From Sisyra terminalis (taxonomy: Eukaryota > Arthropoda > Insecta > Neuroptera > Sisyridae), in NCBI GenBank assembly GCA_958496175.1, contig OY292275.1, positions 38,703,701-38,767,700 on the forward strand: DNA of 64,000 nt, read 5' to 3'. The notes beneath the pieces were generated by a model. That model was given only the letters and a program-made list of their open reading frames with translations. It was not told where the DNA came from and did no database searches. A program made the position numbers and the translations under genes. Position 1 is the stretch's first letter. The number at the start of each line of letters is the position of its first letter. This document shows positions 48,291 to 61,300 of the stretch, in pieces.

Positions 48291-51234
48291 ATAGACCATA
48301 TCCACTTTGTTATTTTTTTTAGTTAATAAAGGGCATTATTAATATGAAATAAATCTAATTTTTAGTTATGAAAACTTGTATTTTTGCCGAAAGAAAAGTT
48401 TTAATTTTAATGACCAAATGAGAATCCAAAAACGTCAAGTGTGCTTATGGGTCTTCTGTGACGTCACAGTACGTCTATTGAAACCAAAATATAAACAGAT
48501 TATTGAGTGGTTACCATAGAAATATGTACACAATTTTTCGCCATGGAAAACATTTTAATACATTTGTATACCCTTAAAATTACTATCAAATTAGTCCTTA
48601 AGAATAGAGGTTGTTTAGATTGTGAATAGTATGAATGATTAACATAATGTTTAAATGAATTAAACAACCTTTCCCTTTGGGCTTAAGTACATTTGTCATA
48701 GAAAAACGTCTATGGGATTTTGAAGTTTCATATTGTGACGTTGTTTTAGTGCTGGGCCAATTGGAACTCGTTTTAGGTATTTTGAATTATATTTTTTTTT
48801 GCATTATTGAATGGATATTTCTTAAATTTAATTAAACAAAATTAAAACTCGATAACTGCATTATGTTTTGATATTAGTTTAAAACATTTTTAAAATATTC
48901 AAAATTAATTTTAGATCATGTGTTCAACAGTTCAGATCATTTTCGTATAACGATTCACTTAAAAACGAGAAAGACATTTCAATTGTAAGCTTAGGCTAGT
49001 TTTAAACAACACGTAAAAGCAATTAGTAGGAAAATGATACTTCATTAAAAAGGGAACTAGTTATCCTTTCAATGCAAATCAGTGCTTTAATTTATTCATT
49101 TAGATATCTATTTTTTGCGAAGCCTAATTTTAAGTTAATTACTATATGCTAATTGTGATTATTTTTTTAAAATAATAATTACATAGTAATTTCAAGGATA
49201 CCTATACTATAAAAACTAGGTTGCTCTATTTTTGACTATTTTTTTTATTTTAAAACAAAATATTCAAAATATAGATCTTGATTTAGCATTTTCTATGAGG
49301 TTTTATTTTTGATGCTTTGTAATTTAAAATTATTATTTTATGTTGATGTCAGCTTCCGTTGTTACCAACACTTGAGTACACCTGAGACGAGATTGATTCC
49401 ATATTAAAATTACATTTTTTAAAAAAAACCTAATTATATAGTTGTATGAGTCACAGTAAACCGATTTTTTATCGTAATATTTAATTTAAACTATGGAAAT
49501 GTATTCAAAAGATAGTGGACAATTGCTTATTTAAGTTTAAGTTTTACAAATGGGAATGAAAAAGGAAATGTTTAGACTAGAATTAACACGCAACAAAGGT
49601 TGGCTTGTTTTTCAAAATAAAAAACTGCGTTTTATGTAAAACAATGGAACATTTCCGATTTTATTATTTTTTCCGAATAATGACGACTATTGAAAGTAAA
49701 AATGTTTGCCAAGTATACGTGCCGATACTTTAAAACAGGGCGCCGTAATGTATATTATATTCCAAAGCATCGTAAAGTTTCAGATTAAGTCAAATAAGGC
49801 AACGAACTTTAGAAACAGTCTGAACGTGATTATCGAGAGAAAATTAATCATCTTGAGTTCCAAACGGCTAACGACTACATTTTTTAAAAATTACAAATAT
49901 TGGTAATATTAGTTCCAAGAATAGATTAAAGTTATTATGCTTAAGTAACACAGTTAAACGGTTTTCGTGGAAAAATAAAAGAGTTTTTTTTTAACGAAGA
50001 AATAGCAAAAATGGAGTCCTGATTATAAATTATACTCTTAAAATTTAGATGAAACATAAGGGAACTAAGCGTAGAAAACCCTTAAATCCAATATTAATTA
50101 ATATAAATCTTTTTAAGTCAGTATTTTTCCTCGTGGATAGATAGATCATATCTTTTAGATAGCTATTTCATAGATAAAAAATTAACTGTTATGTAAATCG
50201 TACATAAAATACGTAAAAAGAGATCTGTTTCCTCTATCCTCCGGATAAAATTTAGTTTGGCAGATGAATGTGACTATATAGATGTTAAAACACTGACCCT
50301 AAAATTGCAGGGGTAATATTTGTAACTATTATCCGTACAATAGATAGATGAAACTATTTGTATAAATAATAAATTTGATGCATCTTCATTACTTTTTTAA
50401 AGTATGATACTTACTAATTATGGTTCTATATTTTCACATGTAAATAGGGACATTTATTTTCCAGGTAAAATTTTATGCAGAGAATAGCCCATGCGAGTTT
50501 TCGTCTAAGAATAGTGATATATAAAATATATGTATAGGATTTAACTACCAGATGCATTTTTATTTAGTAAATACCTATCTTAAGGATATGGTCTATTTAT
50601 TCATGAATAAAAATATTAACCCTAAGTATAATAATAGAAAAAAAAATCATTGTTATATCGAAAAAGTTAATAAATTTTTATAATCACAATTATTTTATCT
50701 CAAAACTAACCAACAGATTAATGATAAATATTTTTATTGTTGGTCTTAGTATCCACAGTAAATAGTAGTTTATAATTATCAAGTTTGCTTAATATCTATG
50801 ACCTAACGTTAAGTCCTTGTCGTTGGTTCTAGATGATAAAAATGATTATGAGTCTTATGAATTACGTAAATGTTGAACTTACATATAAGCGGTACTTTCT
50901 AGAACTTACAATACCTAATTTTGTTTTTTGGATGTTTTCGTTACGGTTCACAGTTCATCAGAACGATGTTTGGAAAGTCTCAACACTGCAGCCTTAGACT
51001 TATTTTATTCCCTGGGTCCCTATTTCACTTATTGTAAGGCGAGCATTTTTCAGCAACCAGCGAACTATGTGCTGTTCAACTAGCTCAGTACTGGGATTAG
51101 AGAATCTCAGCTCTTTATTGGAATTTGAGCCATAGTATATAGGCTCAGTACCACAAAATTGTATTTAAATTAGCGTTTGACAGTGGTGACCTGAGAACAA
51201 AAAAACGTTCATAAGTTATGACCAGATTTGGGAA

Positions 51235-51725
51235 CTGGACTAAATTAGTTATGGTTCCGGCTCCGGAACCATTTTTTTTAAATGGAGCTTTGATTCCGGA
51301 CTCAAGGTTTAACTCTAATATGCCTCTTCTGGATCTGGTCTAAATTGTTATAACTTGTAAGTTTTTGTTTTATCTTAAGTTGCTTCTATTAAACATGTAT
51401 TTAAATGATATTTTATTGCATTGACTATTTAGCAAATGTATGAGATTTCAAAAAAAAAAAAAATCGCTGCACCGTATTCGGCATAATATTGTAGAGCTGA
51501 TGACGGATTTAACGTTGGCATGACTAGAATAAATAATTTAGCTTCAATCCGGTCCCAATTTCTTCAAAATCTTCCAATTTTGTGATTTCGAGCTATAGCT
51601 CCAGGTCTCCATGGTTATAAAAGTTTAGATTGGAACCGAAGTTGGAGATATGAGTTACAGTTTAAAAATAATTTGTTACGGATCTGGAACCGGAGTTTAA
51701 ACTAGTGTAGACTAATTCTTCAACT
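51235..51725. mobile_element. degenerate GGTTCCGGCTCC-type DNA-transposon relic
   Basis: GGTTCCGGCTCCGGAACC near 51253-51270 and GGAACCGGAGTTTAAACTAG near 51680 (inverted relative to each other) bracket sequence with repeated GGA(A/G)CCG and GAAGTTGGAG-like words. This pattern is typical of old insect MITEs. The flanking ACTAAATTAG motif has a rough counterpart on the right. Boundaries are approximate. Confidence 0.35.
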
Positions 51726-53195
51726 CTGCTCATGAGTAAATAGCTAGGTTCTCAATTCTATCTCAATCTTTAATCAATATTTTAACAAAAGGGAAAAAAT
51801 ATATTTCTAACTTATTAAAAAGATATTTTTAATTCACTTAAAAAATCCTAACTTTTGTCGTGGAAATCAAGAGGATGTAGTGAATACATATTGTCAAATG
51901 CTGATTAATCATTTCGAAAAACTCCAAGAACTCTGACTATTCTTTCAAAATAGTATCATATTTCGTATTTTCTCAGATAATTTACACGTAGCCAATTATA
52001 ATATTCTGTAAAAGAATAGCGAAAATTACATTAATCTTATTTTGGTTAGCGAAAATAATTTGTAAAAACAACTAATCAGATGAATTTTACCTCTTCTTGG
52101 TTTATGTTTCACTTCATCATCGAACATGACAATAGAATGAATGATGCTTACCGAAACCTAAATCGGACGTGTGTTCAAGAAATTAACTGTGATTGAAGAT
52201 TAAATAAAAACAATTCACACAAAATTAGTAGTGTGATAAAAAGTTGGAAACGAAATCCAAAAAATTCCCACCAACCCAACAATAGGTGATTTTAATTAAA
52301 TGATGAAATGATTAGGCTCTCAATAATACATTTAAAGCAGGAATTCGTTAAGAAACTCAGAAGTGTTTTTTTTTATTTAAAAAAATGTGTATCATTTTAA
52401 TGTACAAAAATTAGTAAAATAAGTCATGCTTGAAACAAATCTAAACTTGAAGATACACAAGGATATTAAGAGGATGTACTCGAGACAAAAAGGTCCAATT
52501 TTGTGAGAAACAGGAAGTGGTTTTAGTTTCTCAAAATCGTTGCCTTAAGAACAAGTTTTTGGAAACGTAAGATTCGCAGTGTGATATGAACAATTTTTTT
52601 TAAAAAAAATCGTTACCAGTTAATAGCCGAAAAAGAAAAATGAAATGAACGACTTTCTAGAAATAAAATACTAGCATAAGTAACATTCTTTTTCCGTTAA
52701 AAGAAAGAAAAAACAATGTGAAATGTGTGCCTCCGAGTGTTGTAATTTGTGGAACGAATTATCTTTCTTCGCATTAAATAACTGAAGATATATTTCTCAT
52801 GGCTTATTGCAGAGGATAAGATGCTTTGTAAGAATTTCCAGTTCTAATTGAGGCTACAAAATTCACGTTATGTTTGTCTACTTCGGTTTTTCTCATGCCG
52901 CAGAACAAAAATGTATTTAATGTTGTTTTTCTAGGATGTTGTTAGAGTTGTTTAATGAATTTTTTGATGAAGTATAAAAGAAAATTCATTGTAGCATTGT
53001 TGAAATTTTAAAGAAAAAAGTAGAAGTTGCGACAAACATAATTTATTAATAATATATTTACGATCCTGTGAAACTATAAACGCTTTACCTTAAATTATAT
53101 TTTAAGATTTTATACACAATTTAACATAACATTTTTCTATAATGATAATCGAGCAATGGGCATCGTTTATATATTGAGGTAAATTAATAGTGAAG

Positions 53196-53434
53196 CAGTT
53201 GGGGATTTACCAGCAGGTTGAGTAGGCTGAAGTCTAGGGCGGCAAATTTAGCCTAAAATTTGCTAGTCTCAAGAAAAATTAATATTACAACGGCGATAGA
53301 GCACAAATTGGGATTCCAGTGATAGAATAACTGTAATTAATATGATTGCGAAATAGGGTATCGCATTTCAGAGGTCAGTAGGGGCGACAAAAAATTAATA
53401 GCCTATTGGCAGCATATTTGTTAATCCACCGCTG
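53196..53434. mobile_element. hAT MITE with preserved 8-bp target duplication
   Basis: Left end CAGTTGGGGATTTACCA and right end (reverse complement) CAGCGGTGGATTAACAA are CAGNGGNGGATTTAC-type hAT termini. Both are followed by a GGCG(G/A)CAAA patch. TAGTGAAG (53188-53195) and AAGTGAAG (53435-53442) match at 7 of 8 positions, a convincing hAT-length target duplication. The 239-bp interior has no transposase. Confidence 0.8.
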
Positions 53435-53514
53435 AAGTGAAGTATTGTTAATAGTACAAGTGAAAAGTTCAAATAATTTCAATATTTTCATTACGGTGAT
53501 ATCGTAGTACTGGA

Positions 53515-53735
53515 GGCTGAAACCCCATGATAAACTAAAAGGGAAGCCGCCTCTGAGATGGACAGACGACATAGTGAGGATGGCTGGCAGGATTGGGTCC
53601 AAGCTGCACAAGACCGAGAGAAATGTAGACAAAGAAAGAGGTCTTTATCCTGGAATGGAGCTCAAGCCAGGAATAGAGTACTAGATATCGTGGTGGGCAC
53701 ATAAAAAGATAATCTGCGAGTTCCATGGTGTCCAC
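53515..53735 (+). mobile_element. LINE 3' fragment, C-terminal tail of the reverse-transcriptase ORF
   Basis: KGKPPLRWTDDIVRMAGR, then after a one-base shift WVQAAQDREKCRQ. This is the conserved G-R-P-x-x-R-W-x-D-D-I-x-R-x-A-G ... W-x-x-x-A-Q-D-R-x-x-W tail of common insect LINE ORF2 proteins. It is truncated and frameshifted. It lies about 80 bp right of the hAT MITE. Confidence 0.7.
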
Positions 53736-53799
53736 GGTATAGGGCTTAGGACTGATTTACTGTAATATTTTTTTTTCATTTTTCATCATTCTGGAGATC

Positions 53800-54245
53800 T
53801 CTTCTAAGAGTTCCACTATATTACGTTCTAAATGAGCTACTGCACCCTAGTTTCGTTACTAGTTTCCATTGGTCAGGTTTGTTTCTGAGATAAATCTCAA
53901 CTGATAGCCAATTGGGGATCTTTATGTATATTTTCCAGCTCATGATCAGGTGACCCAAGAAAGCTAAGACGTCTATGAATTATAGCTGCGCAGTCGAATA
54001 GTACGTGGGAGGCAGTTTCCTCTCTTTCCCCCACAAATGCTGCATGTACTTGACTTGGTATTTGTCCTTATAGTTTGGAGATGCTTTCCCTAATTGCAAT
54101 GTTCTGAATATCCTGTTAATCCTGCTAATGTCTTGCCAACATTTTGATATTCTTCCTCCTAGGTTTACAATGGTCTTTCAGAGCTTTCTTCTTCATAACC
54201 TTTAAGCATTTGTTTCCTGGCAGGATTATATTTACTCATTTTGAG
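53800..54245 (-). mobile_element. second RNase H-type non-LTR fragment, zinc-knuckle region
   Basis: On the minus strand, TGC-ATT-TGT-GGG (a C-x2-C start) leads after a shift to GEREETASHVLFDCAAIIHR and then RLSFLGSPDHE. This is the C-x2-C...E-E-T-x-x-H-x-L-x-x-C knuckle that ends RNase H-bearing insect LINE ORFs, the same type as the 15.5-16.3 kb fragment but a different, less complete copy. It faces the plus-strand LINE tail that ends near 53735. Confidence 0.7.
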
Positions 54246-56903
54246 TCCCTTAGGATATTCGAGTTAGCTAATGGTTTACTTTTATAAAATTGAACAATTG
54301 AATTACAAAAATTAAATTTATTTGGTATGGAGTAAAAACGATTACTTTGATGATCTGAAACGCAAATAAATAAGAATGTTATTATACTTAAGAAAAGATT
54401 GAATTAATAACGATTTTCTAGTAAAAACTGTTTCTATACTTGATTTCCGTTATTTTTATTCGTATTTATAAATTACTAGTCGCTACCCGTGAAATATTTG
54501 CAGTCAACACTGATACAACTGATAAATAACAAAAATTGTCACTTGAATGAAACTGAAATGACAGTTGAAACAAATGACAACCATCACTTAATTCAAATTT
54601 GAGACAATGATTATTATATTTGATTTTCATTCGCATGTTTGTTTTCACTCACACGTATGTGTTTATATTCATTCTTTGTTCTCTGTTTTTCCGACATGCG
54701 TTTGCCTATTATTATGTTGATAATAGCGTTAATTGTAATAGAATTTATCTGATTCCCTGTACTTTTTTGGCTTCACAACTTTTCGTTATGGCAATGGTAA
54801 TAGCAGACATTGACTATATAATTTTCTCTCTTTGTATCAAAAGATTTAACGATTACTACATAACAATCTCGAATTTATTCATAAAAATATACTTTTGAAA
54901 TTGCTTTAGTATCTAAGTATAGATGAATTTGTATAAGACATGGTTGGGTTTTTAAGATCAGTAGTCCCAAATCTAAGTAGTTATCAACTCTTTAGCCTTA
55001 GAATTGAAGGGTTGGTTTTTAAATCAATTTACTCTGCAATTGTATAAAAAGCCTGATTTATATTTTTTTTTTTTGAAATTATATATATTTGTGGAAAATA
55101 AGATTTAATTTCTTTGTTGTTAGTAGAAATAGGTTAGGAATTGACTGAAGCTAATTATATTTGTTGGTGGTTTAGAGTAAATATTTTTATATTTGCTGCA
55201 TTAAAAATGAGAAGCAATAATTCTCTTAGCTATTAACTCATATATCAATATGATTTTCTATAGCTAATAAGAAGTAACAAAGAAAGGTCAAAACGAGCAA
55301 CTATGCATTTTATTTCAAAAATAAATTTGTCGCATTCAAATTCTAAGTCTCTTTGTATTTAGTAAAACATTTCCCTGTAGGTGTAAATTACAGAATGTAA
55401 ATACTTTTCTTGACCACCTCTTCCATATTAAAACACGTGGTCGTGTTACTCACTCGATTGAGCAAATTACTCACTCCAAACATAAACCATCAAGAACATG
55501 TTTTATTTTATATGCGCTTTACTTTGCTGTTCTTAACTTTTACTCAAGACAACATATTCTTGTTTTCATTTTCACGTCCTCAGAATACTAATTCAATTAT
55601 TTCCATTGTCTCAGAATCGCATTGATTCCACCCATCAGCAAAGAACTTATGCCTGAAAAATACAACTAATGGACTTAAAAAATAGTGCATAGTAAATGTA
55701 GTGAAAAAGGGCTTTCATTGTTCTTGTTTTGAAAACGCTTTTGTGTTTGATAAACAAAGCGTTTATACTTTTGTCACTATATGCAATGCACGTGGATAGA
55801 CTTATTGCAACAGATGCAAACGATTATTCTTTCGATAAAAATCGAAATAAAAATATTGCTGATTGTGTAATTCTAATGAGAGTATTTAAAAGGTTTTTTA
55901 ATATTTCATATTGAAAATTGTTAACATTTAAATATTTACCTTACCGTTTACTGAATGTGTATGAATATGCATTAAGTTATTTTATCTTAAATCATTGATG
56001 TAACGGATTAAACATCTCTGTTAACATCGTAGCGATTATTATGTTAAAGTGAAAGTAGCTCAAACCGTTATTGGGGCTGGAATGTCTTAAATGTGGAACA
56101 CGTCATGATTACTTATCGAATTGCATGTAATATATCTTTTTGTCAATTGCTTTGATTGTTCATTTTCAAGTATTTGTCTCAGATCTATATGAATATTCAC
56201 AAGATCTTTTTTACGAAAGAGTCGAGATGAATGAACTTTGATCATACGGATACGTGAAAGTAGCAATAAACGATTCTTAAATTAATTTTTTTTAAAGAGA
56301 TTATAGTATTTATTAACATTACTAAATAAAAATACATTTTGGCAAAGTACAAGTGATAGCAATAGGAAATGGAGAAATTTGACTCTTGAGAACTATAGTA
56401 AATTGAAAAATCTTAGTTTTAATCATTTACTTCTTTTCAATTCTTTTGTTGTTTAAAACTTTGAATTGTAAAAGATTCAAGGCATATCAATACGTATTCA
56501 TTTTGTAGAAAGAACAGTTGTTTGATTATACCTTTAGTTTAGGTCTCAGAAAAAGTGAAAATGTTCGTTACTTTTGTCCGAATGTCGTGTTTCGTAAAAC
56601 TATGCAAAGTTGTACAATGTGCACTGACAACAGCTTTGGCAGCTGCACCTGTTTTTTATTTGCCGTCTTAAAACGTTACTTATTTCGTATAATTTCTTTT
56701 GTCGATAAGAAAGTGAATTGATGACTTAGTGTTTTGCTATTATTTTAATCAGTATAACTTTACAGTTTGATGATTTCGTATTTGGAATAAAAAGTGGTGT
56801 TTAATTTTCTCCAGATGTTGATTGAATTTGTTAGAATAAATAATTAAAAATTATCAATCAAATTATTTTTTTTTGCTGACTGAAACAGTATATAAAATTG
56901 GTT

Positions 56904-57223
56904 GTAGTCTAATTAATGTAATATAATTGACAAAAGTAAACAATAAACATAAATTTGGACAAAAGTTCAAACAAATGTATCTTTGACGTATTGCCCAAAT
57001 ACGCATTTCGATTGTCAATCAATCTTCCTTAGTAGTAGCCATTAAGTAGTATTGGATCGCTTTGTAACTGCTTAACTGCTATGTGATGAGTTATCCTAGG
57101 AAGCTTAGTTGGCAATCGAAATACGTGTTTAGACAATGCTTCAAAAATACATTTGTTTGAGCTTTTGTTAAAATTTATGTTTATAGTTTACTTTTCTAAG
57201 TTATATTACATAAATAAGACCAC
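56904..57223. mobile_element. long-armed palindromic element, partner of the 27-kb repeat
   Basis: Arms 56904-57029 and 57098-57223 (about 126 bp each) are inverted copies. Shared blocks include ATGTAATATAA, ATAAACATAAATTT, CAAACAAATGTAT and TTTCGATTG. The 68-bp centre has AGTAGTATTGGATCGCTTTG and CTGCTATGTGATGAG. To the right, a further block at 57360-57440 (AAAAATTTCCAGGA) also matches the 27-kb copy, so the full repeat unit is larger than the palindrome. Confidence 0.75.
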
Positions 57224-57644
57224 AATATATTTGATATACTGCATAAACAGTATGGTAGTATAAACAGTTTGTTATAAGTAGCCAATTTCTTTATTAAGAA
57301 GTCTAACAGTCTTAAGCATTTTGAAATCCAACAATAAGTAACCGGATACTGTTCTGTTTCATATTGCGGAGTTTCATGATTTAGTTTTATCTTCTCCCTT
57401 TCTAAGGGGTTAAAAATTTCCAGGAACCCAATATTTTATGTCCCCAATCTGTTAATGTGGATAAGATGGATTACCGTATTATAAATAAGATCCTTCTAGC
57501 CGTTATTATGGCAATAATCGATTGTTTTAATCAAAATGCTATTAAATATTTCGCTTTACGACCTGTGCATTATATTTTTGATTATGGTACAATGCAAAAA
57601 GTCATTATATTGGAATTATTTAGTACAAATACATTTTTAGTTAG

Positions 57645-57700
57645 GAGTCATCCATAAATTGCATCACACGTTCAGGGAGGGAGATTCAACTACCAAAAAC
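57645..57700. mobile_element. fragment of a widespread GTCATCCATAAATTGC-type repeat
   Basis: AGGAGTCATCCATAAATTGC followed by ATCACACGTTCAGGGAGGGAG resembles the end of a dispersed arthropod DNA transposon (GGGGTCGTCCATAAATTACGTCA and then GGGGGGAGGG). Only one end is visible. Confidence 0.35.
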
Positions 57701-58334
57701 TGTACGACACTATATTTATCTGGCAACGTGTGTCCTTTATATAGAGAGTAGAGGTAAGGAACACAAACTGTATGTTACGAAAAGTGTTCCTCAATTTGCA
57801 AGAAATTAAAATGGCATTATTGTATTAGAAGTTAATTTTTAAAGAAAGTCTAAAGAACTACCCTCCATACACTCCAGATACCATACCCTCCGCTATAACA
57901 GTGCCATTCTGGTCCATTTATTTAATGTATTCTGTGAGAATTTTTTAGTCCAACAAATTTTTTTAGATTTGAAACAAACGTAAACTTAAAATAATTTGAA
58001 CTAAAATCATGTTTATTTTTTATATAGATTGTAAAACAATGTAGGATGTAAATCGAAAAACCGTTTTTTAATAAAATTATAAGGCAGTTGTAACTAGTTT
58101 TAAATTAATCTACTATAGTAATATGATTTACGAAACTTATTAGTTACAAATAATTACAGAAAATTAGGAGAATGTTAGTCCTAATAAAGTTAATAAATGT
58201 ATATAAAATGATAAGGAAGAAGTGTAATCTTCGTAATGTTGTTGAAATGTATATTGCAGTGAAGTTTTTCAAAAATAGTATATTTAGTTACTTGTAGATC
58301 CTAACCGATTTTTACCCGAATATGAAGATCCTTC

Positions 58335-58380
58335 TATATTTCGACTAGTGGCCGATACTTCGCGACTTCGTACGTGTAAC
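58335..58380. repeat. short LINE/SINE 3'-tail fragment
   Basis: GATACTTCGCGACTTCGTAC resembles the CGACTTCGTCCGCGTG tail of dispersed insect retroelements. It is a small isolated match, and the strand and source element cannot be fixed. Confidence 0.25.
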
Positions 58381-61300
58381 GATATATATTTAATATATTT
58401 AACGATATATTATTTAAACTTACTGTTTGCTGAGGTCTGTTCATGAGAATTTTATATTTTTCTTTCCAAAAACATATTCCTATCTAAAAAACATGGTTTT
58501 AAAGTCTTTAAAGAAAATAAATAATAAAGATTGATAAAATATTCAGAGGACTAGGATCAAAAATATACGGTTAAAACTTTATTTATCACATGTATGTAAT
58601 AAATATATTTCATCAATCTATTATCATCGAGGATCTGAAATTTTACAATAATAAATAATAAATGTTTTATAGAATTTAAATATTTAGAAGGCTAGAACCA
58701 TTAGCGAATCTTTCCCCTTCGAATGGTCACAACCTCATCAATTTTTTTATTATATTTCTATAGATAACAGTTGTGAAGGGATAGAGAAAAATTTGCACTA
58801 TATTATTCAACGATAGTCTTACATTTTATTTTCATCATAATTTGAAAGTTTCGATGATAAAAGGAACTTTATAGCCAGGACAGAAGATTATTCAATTCCA
58901 ATTTTGATCAAATTAATTCCTATTCTAAATGTAAATTTGTTTTAAGTTTTTTGGTTATATATCATAACGTTAAGTAGCTTTGTTTAAATAACATAATGTA
59001 TATCTTTTATTGTTTCCAAAAACTACATACCTAAATACTTCGTGCAATTAAGTATGTGTTTTTTTCTTCAATTTGATCAGCAAAATTGATTGAGGTTTTT
59101 TTGTACAGAACTTATAGTAATAACCAAACTTTCATTACTTTATGTAACTAAACGTTTTATATGATGAGCATTTTATGTAATATTAAATTCTCTTTAACCA
59201 ATTATGTTGCACGAAGTGTACTCTAATTTAAAAAAAAATCAGTGGTATAGTATATTTCTTTAATAATGCAGAGTACTGAATTTACGTAAATTATCTTTAA
59301 AAAAAAATACCTTAAAGACGAAATATATAAAATCAAGTTTTAACTATATATTTACAACCATAATCGCTAACCTTCTGAAGAAAAATGATATTAACATCAC
59401 CATTTTCGATAAGTAATATCATGAAAATTCTCAAACCATTAGAGAACTACCAAATCACAATGGAAAAGAAAACCAGAATTTATTAATTAAATGTTATAAA
59501 TTTTATATTGACCAAACTGGTAGATGTTTTTGATTGGTACATACAAGAAGCATGCACCCAAAAAACCTGGTTCAATTACATTTTCAGAATATTTTACAAA
59601 ACATCTATAAGAATCATATCAATACAACTATAAGTGCATAAATTTTGAAACAAACTTTAAACCCTACATATTTGCAGGAAAGAAGCACAGCCTCGAAGAA
59701 TCTTTAACGACAGATTTTTTCCAACTAATACTTTGTATCAAATTAGTTTTAAAAATTGAAAAAAAAAAATACCACCTGTCGATGACAGCTAACCGCTATT
59801 GAAATATGAAGTTAAAAAAGACAAACTTGTGGAAATCATTTTAAAAAAAGACATAAATTAATTTGGACTCGGAAGTAATAAAGTATTTATCAGTGTTCAA
59901 TAGAACATTGTTATCCAACCACCTAAGTCAGTATATACAGGTATACAGGTCTATTAGTTACCTATTTTTATAAAGCATAAATTGTAGGCAGTATTTAAAA
60001 ATTTAAAAAAGTCACATCTTAAATTTTCAGTGCCAACTAGGTAAGAAGTTTTTATTTAAATTAAAAATATTTTAAAAATTATATGGTTGTAGTAACAGTT
60101 ATAAATAGCTTAATAATTTTTTAAAATTAAATATCATATAAGAATGTAACATGATACTCTCAAATATTTTGATTATCCTTTTTAATCCTATAAGCATTTA
60201 AAAAAATTTAAATACTTAAGTATAAAATTTTTTAAGGGCTATTAACCCTTAATAGATGCACCTATGCGTTTCTTTTATGGATGCCGCTTTGAAGATTTTT
60301 ATTAATTCAAGGCGATTGACCTAAACATACATTACATACCTTATACAGTTTTAAACAATGCTTTTATACTCCGATTTAGATTTGAATATTATTGTCGATA
60401 TAAATTATGATTTTCGAAAATAATTAAATTTTATGACTAAGCTGTATGTAAACGGCCAAAGCAGCACTTAAATTCAGCGCTGCGTGTAATTCAAAAAAAT
60501 CAATACATTTTTTATATTCAATAAATAAAAACGTTGGTTTACTACGCCTGATTACTTTAGGGAATTATAAACGGATCAACATTCATCGCATACGTTACAA
60601 AACTAATTTAGAATTCTTTAAAAACCACACAAATCTATTTTTTATGAAAGAATAATATTCGTATTATAACATCGAACAATGTACTCTTACGTCAGCGTCA
60701 TATAGAATTTTGAAGAACTCTGACATTTTTTTTATTCGAAACACATGCAATCGACTTAGTCGTGGATGTTTGTTAAAACAAGCCGGGGGAGGTTATTTCT
60801 CGGTCTCGAAACTTAATCGAAATAGAATTTGGTTTTGAAGCTCGTTCTGAATAATGATCCCAATGATGTAGGTAAAAGTATTCTCGACCACCGGCTGTCT
60901 TAAGAACATTTTTTAAAGGAAGACTGAATGATGATTTCCTTACCTTAGAAACCTCAATATCCATTCAAGATAAATAGGGTGATTACTTCGTACAATAATT
61001 ATATCTTACCTAATCATTTCTCAAATGTCGTTCTTGTAAAATCCAACGGTTTGATTATACAAGTTCAACAATTTAAATTCCTTTGAGTATCCTGGGTTTT
61101 TAACACTTAAATTCATTAAAGATTTTATTGTGTACATATCTTTGAAAAACGAAGGTTTTTTGCCTTTTATTATGGAATCTACATGGATTTAGAAAAGTGG
61201 TTTATTTAGATTTAGGATAAAAATAGGACTTCATGTTTAAATAATTCATTCATTTTGTAATTTACTGCGCATTTCAGAAAAATCGAAATAGTTGCGCATG

